64,000 bases of DNA from Paeniglutamicibacter antarcticus (GTDB taxonomy: Bacteria > Actinomycetota > Actinomycetes > Actinomycetales > Micrococcaceae). The translations under genes and the position numbers were made by a program. The DNA lies in assembly GCF_900010755.1 (NCBI RefSeq), contig NZ_CZJT01000085.1, positions 181,986 through 245,985 on the forward strand. Direction: 5' to 3'. The notes below the pieces were generated by a model. That model saw only the letters and a program-made list of their open reading frames with translations, searched no databases and was not told where the DNA came from. Numbering within the stretch: position 1 is the stretch's first letter; the number at the start of each line of letters is the position of its first letter. Of the stretch, positions 33,978 through 41,266 are shown piece by piece.

Positions 33978-34280
33978 ATGATTACCCACGTATGGAGCAT
34001 GACCTTCACCGAACAGACCACGGCCGAACAGCGTGCCTCGTTCGGCACCGCCATGGCGGCACTCCCCTCGCAGATCGAGGGTGTCGCCTCGTTCAAGTCG
34101 GGATCTGATCTCGGTCTCAACCCGGGAAATTCCGACGTTGCCATCATTGCAGAATTCGCCGATGAGCAGTCATGGCGCGCCTACATCGAGGATCCCGCAC
34201 ATGTGGCCTTCGTCAACGATCACGTGTCACCACTCTGCGCGTCCTGGAACGCCATTCAAATTGCCTCGGCCACCGCCTAA
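33978..34280 (+). CDS. Dabb-family (stress-responsive A/B barrel) protein
   Basis: 100 residues, a full Dabb domain: N-terminal strand ITHVWSMTFTEQTTAEQRAS, central IEGVASFKSGSDLGLN and C-terminal RAYIEDPAHVAFVNDHVSPL (the Y-x-x-x-P-x-H pattern of the fold). Dabb proteins are dimeric ferredoxin-like barrels, sometimes enzymatic; the function here is unknown. AAAGGA is seven bases before the ATG. It is isolated between decayed sequence and an IS element. Confidence 0.85.
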   Translation: MITHVWSMTFTEQTTAEQRASFGTAMAALPSQIEGVASFKSGSDLGLNPGNSDVAIIAEFADEQSWRAYIEDPAHVAFVNDHVSPLCASWNAIQIASATA

Positions 34281-34587
34281 TTTGGGCTGATGTTTGGCTC
34301 GACAGAAACGCCAGGGTCCCCGTATTTCAGGGATCTTGGCATTTCTGTGTGCGGTCGAAGCATTGTCTTAGGGCTTGGGCCGCGCAGGTTTGTTTGCGAA
34401 GCTCAACGCACTAAACGACCAGGAACTCATGGCACCCTACTGGCTGAGGTCCGTAGTGTTCGTTGGCGCGTTTGTGCAGTGTCAAATGAAACACCATCGT
34501 TTCTTGCTCTCGCCCAGTGCGCTGGCAACCAATTAATGAGCATCAACGCTCATCGTGACGGCCCACTTGGTGCCAGAGGAACACTCC
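34281..34587. other. Non-coding stretch before the IS element
   Basis: About 300 bp without a supportable gene or clear repeat. Confidence 0.5.
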
Positions 34588-35606
34588 CTAGATGATTGAT
34601 TCCAAGGGTTAGTGGTCGTAGGCGGTCAGCGAACGCAGGGGCTGGGCACCAATGTTTTGGTTGTGCCAGATTGCCGCGGTCATCGCGAGGATGCGTTGAA
34701 GCATCCTCACGGTGACCCCGGCAAGGGTGCGTCCGCCGTGGGCCTCGAGGTCCAGTTGGCCCTTGAGGGTGTCGTTGATTGATTCGATAACCTGCCTCAA
34801 TGGCTTTAGGAATGCATTGCCGGGCCGTCGTCGCTCGCCCTGCCGGGTCGGGCGGACCAAGACGATGCCGGCCTCGGCAAGGTCCTGTTCAAAGACCTTG
34901 CCGTAATAGTTCCTGTCTGCCAGGATCACCTGCCCGGCCCCAAGGGGTGCGGGCATCGAGTCCAGGATCCCGAGCAGGACCGTGCGCTCATCGGCCTTCG
35001 CCCCGGTCAATGCGAAGCCCACCGGCAGCCCGGCGAGGGTGCACAGCAGGTGCAGCCGCAGGCCCCAGAACCAGCGTGAGTGCGAGGCGCAGTATCCGGT
35101 CTCGGCGAACCCCGCCAGATCCGAACGGTGGACCGTTTCGCGGGAGCGTCCGCATTCGACGGGAGTGGAATCGGCGACCCAGATGCCGTCGGCCCACAGA
35201 CCGGTGTCCCGGCCCAGGTGCGCGATCACCGCCTGCAGGGTCCCGCCCAAATGCCGCAAACGCTTGTTGTACCCCGACTGCTCGGGCAAATAGGGGAACC
35301 ATTCGCACAGGTCAACCCGCGCATGACGGAGCCAGCGACGCTCGGAGGTGAACCCCAGCAGGGCCTGCATCACGGCCACGGTGACCAACTCGGCGTCGGT
35401 GATCCGCGGCTGCAAACCGACCGCCGGCCGCCACGGGGCAACCTCCGGATGGGCCTTCAAAAAGTCATCCGTCGAGGCGTACAGTGCTGTTGCAAGGGTG
35501 TCCAGGTCGTTGTCCATCAGAACTCTCCAGGTTCGAATGTTGGTTATTACACCTCGATTCTGGGCACCCCTGCCCGCACTGTCACCCCTTGGAATCAATC
35601 ATCTAG
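34588..35606 (-). mobile_element. IS982-family insertion sequence with perfect terminal repeats
   Basis: A 1019-bp element bounded by a perfect 21-bp inverted repeat (34588-34608 and 35586-35606; the ends read CTAGATGATTGATTCC inward, then AAGGG). It contains one intact transposase gene. I find no direct target duplication at the two borders, so the exact ends could shift slightly or the flanks may have rearranged. Confidence 0.88.
34609..35517 (-). CDS. IS982-family transposase
   Basis: 302 residues from ATG 35517; an open frame reaches 35598 inside the terminal repeat, which is less likely. DDE-type catalytic blocks: GIWVADSTPVECGRSRE (first Asp), VILADRNYYGKVFE (second Asp) and a C-terminal Glu in RQVIESINDTLKGQLDLE. 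This order and the R-N-Y-Y-G motif match IS982 transposases. The frame is intact and the stop lies just inside the left terminal repeat, so the element may be active. Confidence 0.93.
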   Translation of the reverse strand: MDNDLDTLATALYASTDDFLKAHPEVAPWRPAVGLQPRITDAELVTVAVMQALLGFTSERRWLRHARVDLCEWFPYLPEQSGYNKRLRHLGGTLQAVIAHLGRDTGLWADGIWVADSTPVECGRSRETVHRSDLAGFAETGYCASHSRWFWGLRLHLLCTLAGLPVGFALTGAKADERTVLLGILDSMPAPLGAGQVILADRNYYGKVFEQDLAEAGIVLVRPTRQGERRRPGNAFLKPLRQVIESINDTLKGQLDLEAHGGRTLAGVTVRMLQRILAMTAAIWHNQNIGAQPLRSLTAYDH

Positions 35607-35713
35607 TCGACAGGGGGCATTGCCGCGCTGCCCGGATCGCACGTTAGCGCGCACGGACCGCCAGCGCCCGGTGGTCAACAGCCGGGCGGAAGCGATCGTG
35701 GTGTGGGTTGAGA

Positions 35714-35971
35714 CTAGGCCAGTGAAAGGAAGAGTTTTTCCATCTCGGCGCGATCGGTCGAGGAGTCCTCACTCTTGAGGCACTGCTCCAGTCCGGTGGC
35801 GATAATGGAGAACCCGGCGCGGTCGATGGCCTTGGAGGCTGCTGAAAGCTGAGTGACCACCGCGCGGCAGTCGCTGCCCTCCTCAAGCATGCGAATCACC
35901 GCATTAAGCTGCCCCTGAGCGCGCTTGAGTCTATTGATTGCGGGTTTCATGGTTTCCGCTTCAAGTTCCAT
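35714..35971 (-). CDS. cstR: CstR-type persulfide-sensing repressor (CsoR family)
   Basis: 85 residues, all-helical CsoR/RcnR family. It retains the two Cys of the family (in EGSDCRAVV and LEQCLKSE) but the position four before the second Cys, a His copper ligand in CsoR, is Gly. That pattern fits CstR, which senses persulfides by forming inter-protomer polysulfide links. ATG 35971 has AAGGAGG eight bases upstream; the frame to 36046 lies over operator sequence. Divergent from the sulfur operon, with ATACCCC operators on both sides of the intergenic region. Confidence 0.85.
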   Translation of the reverse strand: MELEAETMKPAINRLKRAQGQLNAVIRMLEEGSDCRAVVTQLSAASKAIDRAGFSIIATGLEQCLKSEDSSTDRAEMEKLFLSLA

Positions 35972-36008
35972 GACGAACTCCTCCTTGCGTGGTAGTTTCC
36001 TCCATTGT

Positions 36009-36024
36009 ATACCCCAGGGGGTTT
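36009..36024. promoter_or_regulatory. CstR operator 1 (cstR side)
   Basis: ATACCCCAGGGGGTTT, 38 bp before the cstR start, overlapping a TATACA -10-like box read on the minus strand. Imperfect palindrome of the ATACCCC/GGGGTAT type. Confidence 0.7.
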
Positions 36025-36052
36025 CCAAGAAACTCGAAAATAGCAATTTTCG

Positions 36053-36068
36053 ATACCCCCTAGGGTAT
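36053..36068. promoter_or_regulatory. CstR operator 2 (divergent promoter)
   Basis: ATACCCCCTAGGGTAT, centre 44 bp from operator 1, in the divergent region between cstR and the Cys-rich gene. Confidence 0.7.
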
Positions 36069-36088
36069 GTGCAATACTCGAATGCGGA

Positions 36089-36113
36089 GGGTTATCACCC
36101 CCTGCGATAACCC
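36089..36113. promoter_or_regulatory. Inverted repeat before the Cys-rich small gene
   Basis: GGGTTATC (36089-36096) and GATAACCC (36106-36113) with a 9-base CCCC-containing spacer. It may be a degenerate CstR site or a 5'-leader hairpin. Confidence 0.5.
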
Positions 36114-36133
36114 CAAACCGAAGGAATTACCAC

Positions 36134-36316
36134 ATGTGCCGCGCCACCAAATGCCGCAAGTGCCAGAAAACCACCTGGGCCGGATGCGGCCAGCATGTCA
36201 AGCAGGTCACGGCCCACGTACCACGGAGCGAACGCTGCACGTGCGATCCCAGCGCTCCGAAGGAGCCCCGCGAGGGTGGCGGATTCTTCGCGCGGCTCTT
36301 CGGCCGCCAAGCCTAG
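36134..36316 (+). CDS. Small Cys-rich protein of a CstR regulon
   Basis: 60 residues with six Cys: C2, then the C-x-x-C pair C7/C10, C18, C35 and C37. The N-terminal 20 residues read MCRATKCRKCQKTTWAGCGQ. The Cys and His pattern suggests a zinc-ribbon-like or sulfane-sulfur carrier protein, but no function is established. It lies between CstR operators and the persulfide dioxygenase gene. The ATG is preceded by GAAGGA. A GC-rich hairpin (GCGGTCGGCACCG/CGGTGCCGACCGC) follows at about 36330-36367. Confidence 0.75.
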   Translation: MCRATKCRKCQKTTWAGCGQHVKQVTAHVPRSERCTCDPSAPKEPREGGGFFARLFGRQA

Positions 36317-36329
36317 CCGCTCCGGGCTC

Positions 36330-36367
36330 AGCGGCGGTCGGCACCGTTCACGCCGGTGCCGACCGCC
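36330..36367 (+). terminator. Hairpin after the Cys-rich small gene
   Basis: GCGGTCGGCACCG pairs with CGGTGCCGACCGC across a short loop and is followed by CTTTTCTG. It is a good candidate terminator separating the small gene from the next promoter. Confidence 0.75.
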
Positions 36368-36412
36368 GCTTTTCTGTGAGCCGGGCGACATTGGGGCCGG
36401 GAGATGAGCAAC

Positions 36413-36441
36413 TTGACCGATACCCCCAGGGGTATTATTGT
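36413..36441 (+). promoter_or_regulatory. Promoter with CstR operator 3 in its spacer
   Basis: TTGACC (36413-36418) and TATTGT (36436-36441) are 17 bp apart. Between them lies ATACCCC-CA-GGGGTAT (36420-36435), a perfect 7-2-7 palindrome, so CstR would block RNA polymerase directly. Confidence 0.75.
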
Positions 36442-36454
36442 TTGAGGAGAGGCA

Positions 36455-36472
36455 GATACCCCACGGGGTATC
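36455..36472. promoter_or_regulatory. CstR operator 4
   Basis: GATACCCC-AC-GGGGTATC, a perfect 8-2-8 palindrome, centred 36 bp after operator 3 and before the MBL-rhodanese gene. Confidence 0.8.
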
Positions 36473-36503
36473 GTCGACGATTCACGCAACCAAAGGAGAG
36501 ACC

Positions 36504-37901
36504 ATGCTTCTCGAACGCATCTATGACGAGGACCTTGCACAGGCCAGCTACCTCATCGGCTGCCAGGCCAAGGGCGAGGCCATCGTGGTGGACGCCCGAC
36601 GTGACATTCAGGTATACAAGAACCTTGCCGCGAAAAACGGCATGAAGATCGTGGCCGTCACCGAGACCCACATCCACGCCGACTACCTCTCCGGCACCCG
36701 CGAACTCGCCGCCGCCACCGACGCGGCCATCTACGTCTCGGGCGAAGGCGGCACGGACTGGCAGTACGGATTCGAGGCCGAGCGACTTTTCGACCAAAGC
36801 ACCATCACCCTGGGCAACATCACCGTCAAGGCACTGCACACCCCCGGGCATACGCCCGAACACCTCTCTTTCCTCATTACTGATGGTGCCTTTAGCAAAG
36901 ATCCCGGCTTCCTGCTCTCGGGCGATTTCGTCTTCTCCGGCGACCTCGGCCGCCCAGATCTGCTTGACGAGGCCGCCGGCGGCACCGACACTCGCTTTGC
37001 CGGGGCACACGACCTATTTGTCTCGCTGAAGAACAAGTTCCTCACCCTGCCCGATTACGTGCAGGTCTACCCGGGGCACGGCGCCGGCAGCGCCTGTGGC
37101 AAGGCACTGGGCGCGATCCCGTCCTCCACCGTTGGCTACGAGCGCAACTTCGCCTGGTGGGGCCCCTACCTGGAATCGAACGACGAGGCGGGCTTCGTCG
37201 AGGCACTGCTCGACGGGCAGCCCGACGCCCACGCCTACTTCGGCCGCATGAAACGCGAAAACCGCCAGGGCCCGGCCATCATGGGTGAACGCGCACCACT
37301 GACCGAGCTGACCACCGAAGACGTCGCGGCGGCTCTGGCCGCTGATGAAATCGGCGTTGTCGACACCCGCCACCACTCGCAGGTTCACCAAGGCACCGTG
37401 GCGGGTGCCCTGAACATTCCCGCCGGCACCAAGGCAGCAAGCTACGGTGCGTGGGCCGTGGACCCCGAAACCGACGCTCGTCCACTGGTGCTACTGGCAC
37501 CGGACAGCGAAACGGCCACGGAGATATGGGACCATCTGGTGCGCGTAGGTCTCGAGAACGTCGCCGGGTACATCACGTCGCTCGCGGGTCTACCGGTCTC
37601 TGTGCCCCGCACGATTTCCCCGGCGGACCTCGAAGGGTTCGACACCGCGCTGGTGCTGGACGTGCGCAACAAGACCGAGCACACCGCCGGGCGCATCCCC
37701 GACTCCATCCAGCTCAATGCAGGACGGGTGCTCTGGCACACGGATACGCTTCCGTCCGACGACGTGATCGTGAGCTACTGCCAGTCCGGGGTACGCAACT
37801 CCGTGGCTGCCTCCGCGCTGCGCCGCGCCGGGTTCAATGTTGTTGAACTCGAGGGCAGCTACGCCGGGTGGGCCCACTGGAAGCAAACACAGAACGCCTA
37901 A
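36504..37901 (+). CDS. cstB: MBL-fold persulfide dioxygenase fused to two rhodanese domains (CstB-like)
   Basis: 465 residues from ATG 36504, with AAAGGAGAG upstream; an open frame from 36438 crosses the operator and is rejected. Residues 1-250 are a metallo-beta-lactamase domain with Fe ligands His56, His58, Asp60 (THIHAD), His116, Asp147 and His192, as in ETHE1/CstB dioxygenases. Rhodanese 1 (about 275-365) has lost its catalytic Cys (LLAPDSETAT); rhodanese 2 (about 370-465) keeps it in YCQSGVR. It converts sulfane sulfur and oxygen towards thiosulfate or sulfite. It is the core enzyme of this sulfide/persulfide detoxification locus. Confidence 0.92.
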   Translation: MLLERIYDEDLAQASYLIGCQAKGEAIVVDARRDIQVYKNLAAKNGMKIVAVTETHIHADYLSGTRELAAATDAAIYVSGEGGTDWQYGFEAERLFDQSTITLGNITVKALHTPGHTPEHLSFLITDGAFSKDPGFLLSGDFVFSGDLGRPDLLDEAAGGTDTRFAGAHDLFVSLKNKFLTLPDYVQVYPGHGAGSACGKALGAIPSSTVGYERNFAWWGPYLESNDEAGFVEALLDGQPDAHAYFGRMKRENRQGPAIMGERAPLTELTTEDVAAALAADEIGVVDTRHHSQVHQGTVAGALNIPAGTKAASYGAWAVDPETDARPLVLLAPDSETATEIWDHLVRVGLENVAGYITSLAGLPVSVPRTISPADLEGFDTALVLDVRNKTEHTAGRIPDSIQLNAGRVLWHTDTLPSDDVIVSYCQSGVRNSVAASALRRAGFNVVELEGSYAGWAHWKQTQNA

Positions 37902-37948
37902 GTTCTGCACTGCCCCCCCTCCTCCACCGCAAATTTTACGTAGTACTG

Positions 37949-37978
37949 GTCCCGCACCCTCCGTTGCGGATGCGGGAC
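37949..37978 (+). other. Intra-operon hairpin
   Basis: GTCCCGCA (37949-37956) pairs with TGCGGGAC (37971-37978), with CCG/CGG pairing inside. It lies between the dioxygenase and the next rhodanese gene, has no T-run, and may affect mRNA stability or attenuate. Confidence 0.5.
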
Positions 37979-38017
37979 CTGCCGAGCGTCGCGCCCGGCA
38001 GAAAGGGCCTCACCGCC

Positions 38018-38602
38018 ATGAACAAAACCCCACACAACACCAGCCCCGCAGAGCTCAAGGACTGGCTGACCACCGGAGCCGACGTCGTGATCCTCGATGT
38101 GCGTTCCGCCGCCGAATTCGAAAGCTTACACATCAAGGGCTCCTACAACGTTCCGCTGCCACTGCTGGCCGAACACACGGAAGAACTCGCGGCCAAGCTC
38201 GACACCAAGGTGGTGCTGGTCTGCCAGTCCGGAGTGCGCGCCACCGAGGCCAAGGCGAACCTTGTGGGGGTCGGATTCGATAACGCCCATGTGTTGTCCG
38301 GCGGCGTCCCTGCCTACCAACAGGCCGGAGGTCAGACGGTTGAAGGGTCCAAGCGCTGGGCATTGGAACGCCAGGTGCGGATGGCCGCCGGTTCCCTCGT
38401 CGTCGCGGGACTGGTCGGAGGCAAATTCCTGTCCCCACAGCTGCGCACCGTCGCCGGTGCCATCGGTGCTGGTCTGACCTTCTCGGCTGCCACCAACACC
38501 TGCGCCATGGGCAAGGCCCTGTCGGTGATGCCGTGGAACAAGACCGGAAACGAACCGACCCGCGCATCGATCATGGCTCAGCTTCCGGCCAAGAAGATCT
38601 AG
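38018..38602 (+). CDS. Membrane-anchored rhodanese with DUF2892-like tail
   Basis: 194 residues. Residues about 10-105 are a rhodanese domain with the active-site loop CQSGVRATE; residues about 125-175 contain two hydrophobic helices (MAAGSLVVAGLVGGKFLSPQ; TVAGAIGAGLTFSAATNTCA) resembling DUF2892. The enzyme would transfer sulfane sulfur at the membrane. ATG 38018 is preceded by GAAAGGG. The upstream frame from 37868 is out of the gene. Third gene of the sulfur operon. Confidence 0.88.
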   Translation: MNKTPHNTSPAELKDWLTTGADVVILDVRSAAEFESLHIKGSYNVPLPLLAEHTEELAAKLDTKVVLVCQSGVRATEAKANLVGVGFDNAHVLSGGVPAYQQAGGQTVEGSKRWALERQVRMAAGSLVVAGLVGGKFLSPQLRTVAGAIGAGLTFSAATNTCAMGKALSVMPWNKTGNEPTRASIMAQLPAKKI

Positions 38603-38713
38603 CGCCTCAACCCCGGTTGGCCCACGGCCAGCTTTTCCTTTCCGGTTTCCCGGCACCTGCTGCACCCTGACCGGGAAACCCACCCACCTTGTACTACCTC
38701 CAAAGGAGCAACC

Positions 38714-39007
38714 ATGCCAGAAATAACGATCACCGACACCGACCAGCGACGTGCCGAGGACCAGATCCTCGACGTCCGCGAAGACTTTGAAGTCGTCGAG
38801 GGCATGATCCCCGGCGCTCTCCACATCCCCATGGGCGAGCTGGGTGCCCGACTGGACGAGCTGGACAGGACCCGCCCGGTCATCGTCGTCTGCCGTAGTG
38901 GCAACCGAAGCTCCCGCGTCGCAGACGCTCTGACAGATGCTGGCTTCACCGCCGACACCATGGCCGGGGGGATGAGCGCCTGGCAACGCGCTGGCCTGCC
39001 CGTCTAA
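38714..39007 (+). CDS. Single-domain rhodanese
   Basis: 97 residues, one rhodanese domain with active-site Cys in VVCRSGNRSSR (GlpE/PspE type) and the ILDVREDFEVVEGMIPGALH N-terminal block. It moves sulfane sulfur between small thiols and proteins. AAAGGAG is six bases before the ATG. Part of the persulfide-handling run of genes. Confidence 0.92.
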   Translation: MPEITITDTDQRRAEDQILDVREDFEVVEGMIPGALHIPMGELGARLDELDRTRPVIVVCRSGNRSSRVADALTDAGFTADTMAGGMSAWQRAGLPV

Positions 39008-39069
39008 CCGATCGCTCTCCCGGCAGCCCTGACCGCACGCACACTCCTGCCCAAACAAGGAACTGATCC

Positions 39070-39948
39070 ATGACCCTCACCCTCGTCCTAGCCCTCCTAC
39101 TTTCGGTGCTGATCGGGCTCTCGCTCGGCCTGCTCGGCGGGGGCGGGTCCATCCTCACCGTCCCGATCCTCACCTATGTTGCGGGGCTGGACCCGAAGGA
39201 AGCTATCACTACCTCCCTGTTCGTGGTGGGAGTGACCTCACTGGTCAGCGTGGTGACCCATGCTCGCAAAAAACGTGTGAAATGGCGCACCGGGCTACTC
39301 TTCGGCGTCGCGGGCATGGTCGGAGCCTTTGTCGGGGGTTTGGCCGGAAACCTGATTCCCGGCAAGGTACTCATGATCGCCTTCGCCATCATGATGCTTG
39401 CCACCTCGGCAGCCATGATTCGAGGACGCCGCGAACGCCCCGGGGCAGCGGCCCGCGGCGAGCTCCCAATGGCCAAGACGCTGGCGACTGGCATGGCGGT
39501 TGGCCTGCTGACCGGTCTGGTGGGCGCGGGCGGAGGGTTCCTGATCGTCCCGGCACTGGTGCTGCTGGGCGGATTGCCGATGACCGCCGCGGTCGGCACG
39601 TCGCTGCTGGTGATAACGATGAATTCCTTGGCCGGTTTCACCGGACATTTAACGTCGTTGGACCTTGATTGGGCACTCACCGGAGGGGTGAGCGCCGCGG
39701 CAATCATCGGTTCCCTCCTGGGCGCCAGTCTCGCCGGCCGTATCCCGGAGACCGCCCTGCGCCGGGGATTTGGCATCTTCGTTCTCCTCATGGGCATCTT
39801 TGTTCTTGTACAGGAGCTGCCTTCCCCTGTAAACCTCGTGGTGGGACTCGGTGCCGGTCTCGTCGCTGTGCTGGCGGCGCTGTGCTGGTTGACCATCCCC
39901 GCATGCCCGCTGCGTAAGTCATCGACCGTCTCGGGCATTGCGACGTAA
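39070..39948 (+). CDS. TauE/SafE (TSUP) family sulfite or organosulfur exporter
   Basis: 292 residues, about 8-9 transmembrane segments, with the repeated Gly-rich GLLGGGGSILTVPIL (N-half) and GAGGGFLIVPALVLLGGLPM (C-half) motifs of the family. Its place after three rhodanese genes suggests export of sulfite or thiosulfate produced by the dioxygenase, or uptake of a sulfur anion. AAGGAACTG precedes the ATG. Confidence 0.9.
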   Translation: MTLTLVLALLLSVLIGLSLGLLGGGGSILTVPILTYVAGLDPKEAITTSLFVVGVTSLVSVVTHARKKRVKWRTGLLFGVAGMVGAFVGGLAGNLIPGKVLMIAFAIMMLATSAAMIRGRRERPGAAARGELPMAKTLATGMAVGLLTGLVGAGGGFLIVPALVLLGGLPMTAAVGTSLLVITMNSLAGFTGHLTSLDLDWALTGGVSAAAIIGSLLGASLAGRIPETALRRGFGIFVLLMGIFVLVQELPSPVNLVVGLGAGLVAVLAALCWLTIPACPLRKSSTVSGIAT

Positions 39949-40242
39949 TCGTAGCCTGCCAGCCCGCGACCAGCGGCGCCTTGCAGCCACCGGGAGCTTA
40001 GCTGTACGCGCAAAACCACGCTAGGCGTTCGAGCATGAACCTTATTGCCGCCCGGCCCCACCCGGTCTTGGGTTTGCGGGCCACCGCTGCCCAGCCACCG
40101 GTTCGCGCCGGGGAAGCTTCCGCAACGCTTCCGCCTCGTCGCGCCAGCACGTAGCATGGCTCGAGAGCCAAGCGCCGCTGCCGCCACGGACCGCGCAACG
40201 TGCCACGGTACAAGGCAGCATCACGATCTCAGGAGAACCACC

Positions 40243-40653
40243 ATGACTTACACCCACGCCATCACCGTCCCACTATCATGGGAAGACGCCGTCGAACGGA
40301 CGCGCGGCGCCCTTGCCGCCCAGGGCTTTGGGGTCCTGACGGAGATCGATGTGAGGTCGACCTTCACTCAGAAGCTGGGTCAGGAAGCCGGGGACTCCCT
40401 GGGCGACTACATTATCCTTGGTGCTTGCAACCCGCAGTTGGCCCAGCGTGGCATCACTGCCGAACCGCAGCTGGGCGCGCTGCTTCCGTGCAACGTCGTT
40501 GTACGTCGCGCTCCCAATGCAGCTGAAACCACCGTCGAGACCATCGACCCGCAAACTATGGTCCAGCTCAGCCGGAGCGACGCGACGCGCGAGGTCGCCG
40601 ATGAAGCCGATGCCCGCCTTCGGGCGGCGTTGAAGGAAATTTCAGGGAAATAG
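40243..40653 (+). CDS. DUF302-family protein
   Basis: 136 residues matching DUF302 (TVPLSWEDAVERTRGALAAQ; GFGVLTEIDVRSTFTQKLG; GACNPQLAQRGITAEPQLGA with its conserved Cys; LLPCNVVVRR). The function is unknown, but such genes often accompany CstR or rhodanese loci. AGGAGAA precedes ATG 40243. The 290 bp before it (39949-40242) shows no other gene. Confidence 0.88.
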   Translation: MTYTHAITVPLSWEDAVERTRGALAAQGFGVLTEIDVRSTFTQKLGQEAGDSLGDYIILGACNPQLAQRGITAEPQLGALLPCNVVVRRAPNAAETTVETIDPQTMVQLSRSDATREVADEADARLRAALKEISGK

Positions 40654-41044
40654 GGGCTCTTCGGATGTGAGCGTTGTGCCGATACCCGGCTAAAGGCCAG
40701 GCTTGCCACTACCCATTAGAGAATGGTTGTCGGCCAAGAAAACCGTAAGAAAGCCCTGGCAGTGAACCCTGCTATATCCACTGCCTGCTCTCATCTGCCT
40801 CGAGGGAAACCGGGACCAGGTCGCCTCGGTGACCATCGCCAAGCGCGCCGCCACGGGTCAAGAACGCGCCTACCCCAAACGGACCCGCCACCAGCGGGTC
40901 AGGAACTCCGTGGCCCCGAAGACGGTGAGAACGGCCAAGACCATTTTTCCGACGGCCCCAAACACCCGTGCATCACGGGTTACTGCCCCCCCCGGCGCCG
41001 GGAAGTATGAGGAATCCATAGCTGCTAAACCGTTGGATTTTCGC
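40654..41044. other. Non-coding stretch
   Basis: About 390 bp. A minus-strand frame of 49 codons (41019-40870) contains one hydrophobic segment (VFGAVGKMVLAVLTVFGATE) and no ribosome binding site; it could be a small membrane protein or chance. Nothing else is supported. Confidence 0.4.
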
Positions 41045-41266
41045 TCAGGCATGCAGGCCCAGAGCAAGCTTGGGACACAGCTTCTCAGCATCCCTGGCGG
41101 CCTCTGCATCGTCGGGCCCGATACTCACGTTCGAACCGTCGCCGTTCCTGGGGTGCCTGATCACGGGATACCCCCAGTCGTCGCGCTCCAGGACCGCGGG
41201 TAATAGCTCCGTGCACAGCCCACGACCATCACACCGTGTCCAATTGATGTGGAGTGTTTCGTTCAT
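41045..41266 (-). CDS. Small ferredoxin
   Basis: 73 residues. Cys residues in CDGRGLC and KLCPKLAL give a C-x5-C...C-P pattern with one ligand replaced, as in actinobacterial [3Fe-4S] or incomplete [4Fe-4S] ferredoxins. ATG 41266 follows GGGAG and overlaps the stop of the NuoF-like gene (ATGA). It probably shuttles electrons for the adjoining NuoF-like and haem proteins. Confidence 0.82.
   Translation of the reverse strand: MNETLHINWTRCDGRGLCTELLPAVLERDDWGYPVIRHPRNGDGSNVSIGPDDAEAARDAEKLCPKLALGLHA

Noticed and set aside
36438..36503. Longer N-terminus of the MBL-rhodanese protein
   Set aside because: The extension crosses CstR operator 4; ATG 36504 has a strong ribosome binding site and begins the family N-terminus.
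38126..39058. 310-codon minus-strand open frame across two rhodanese genes
   Set aside because: Antisense shadow of two clearly conserved genes.
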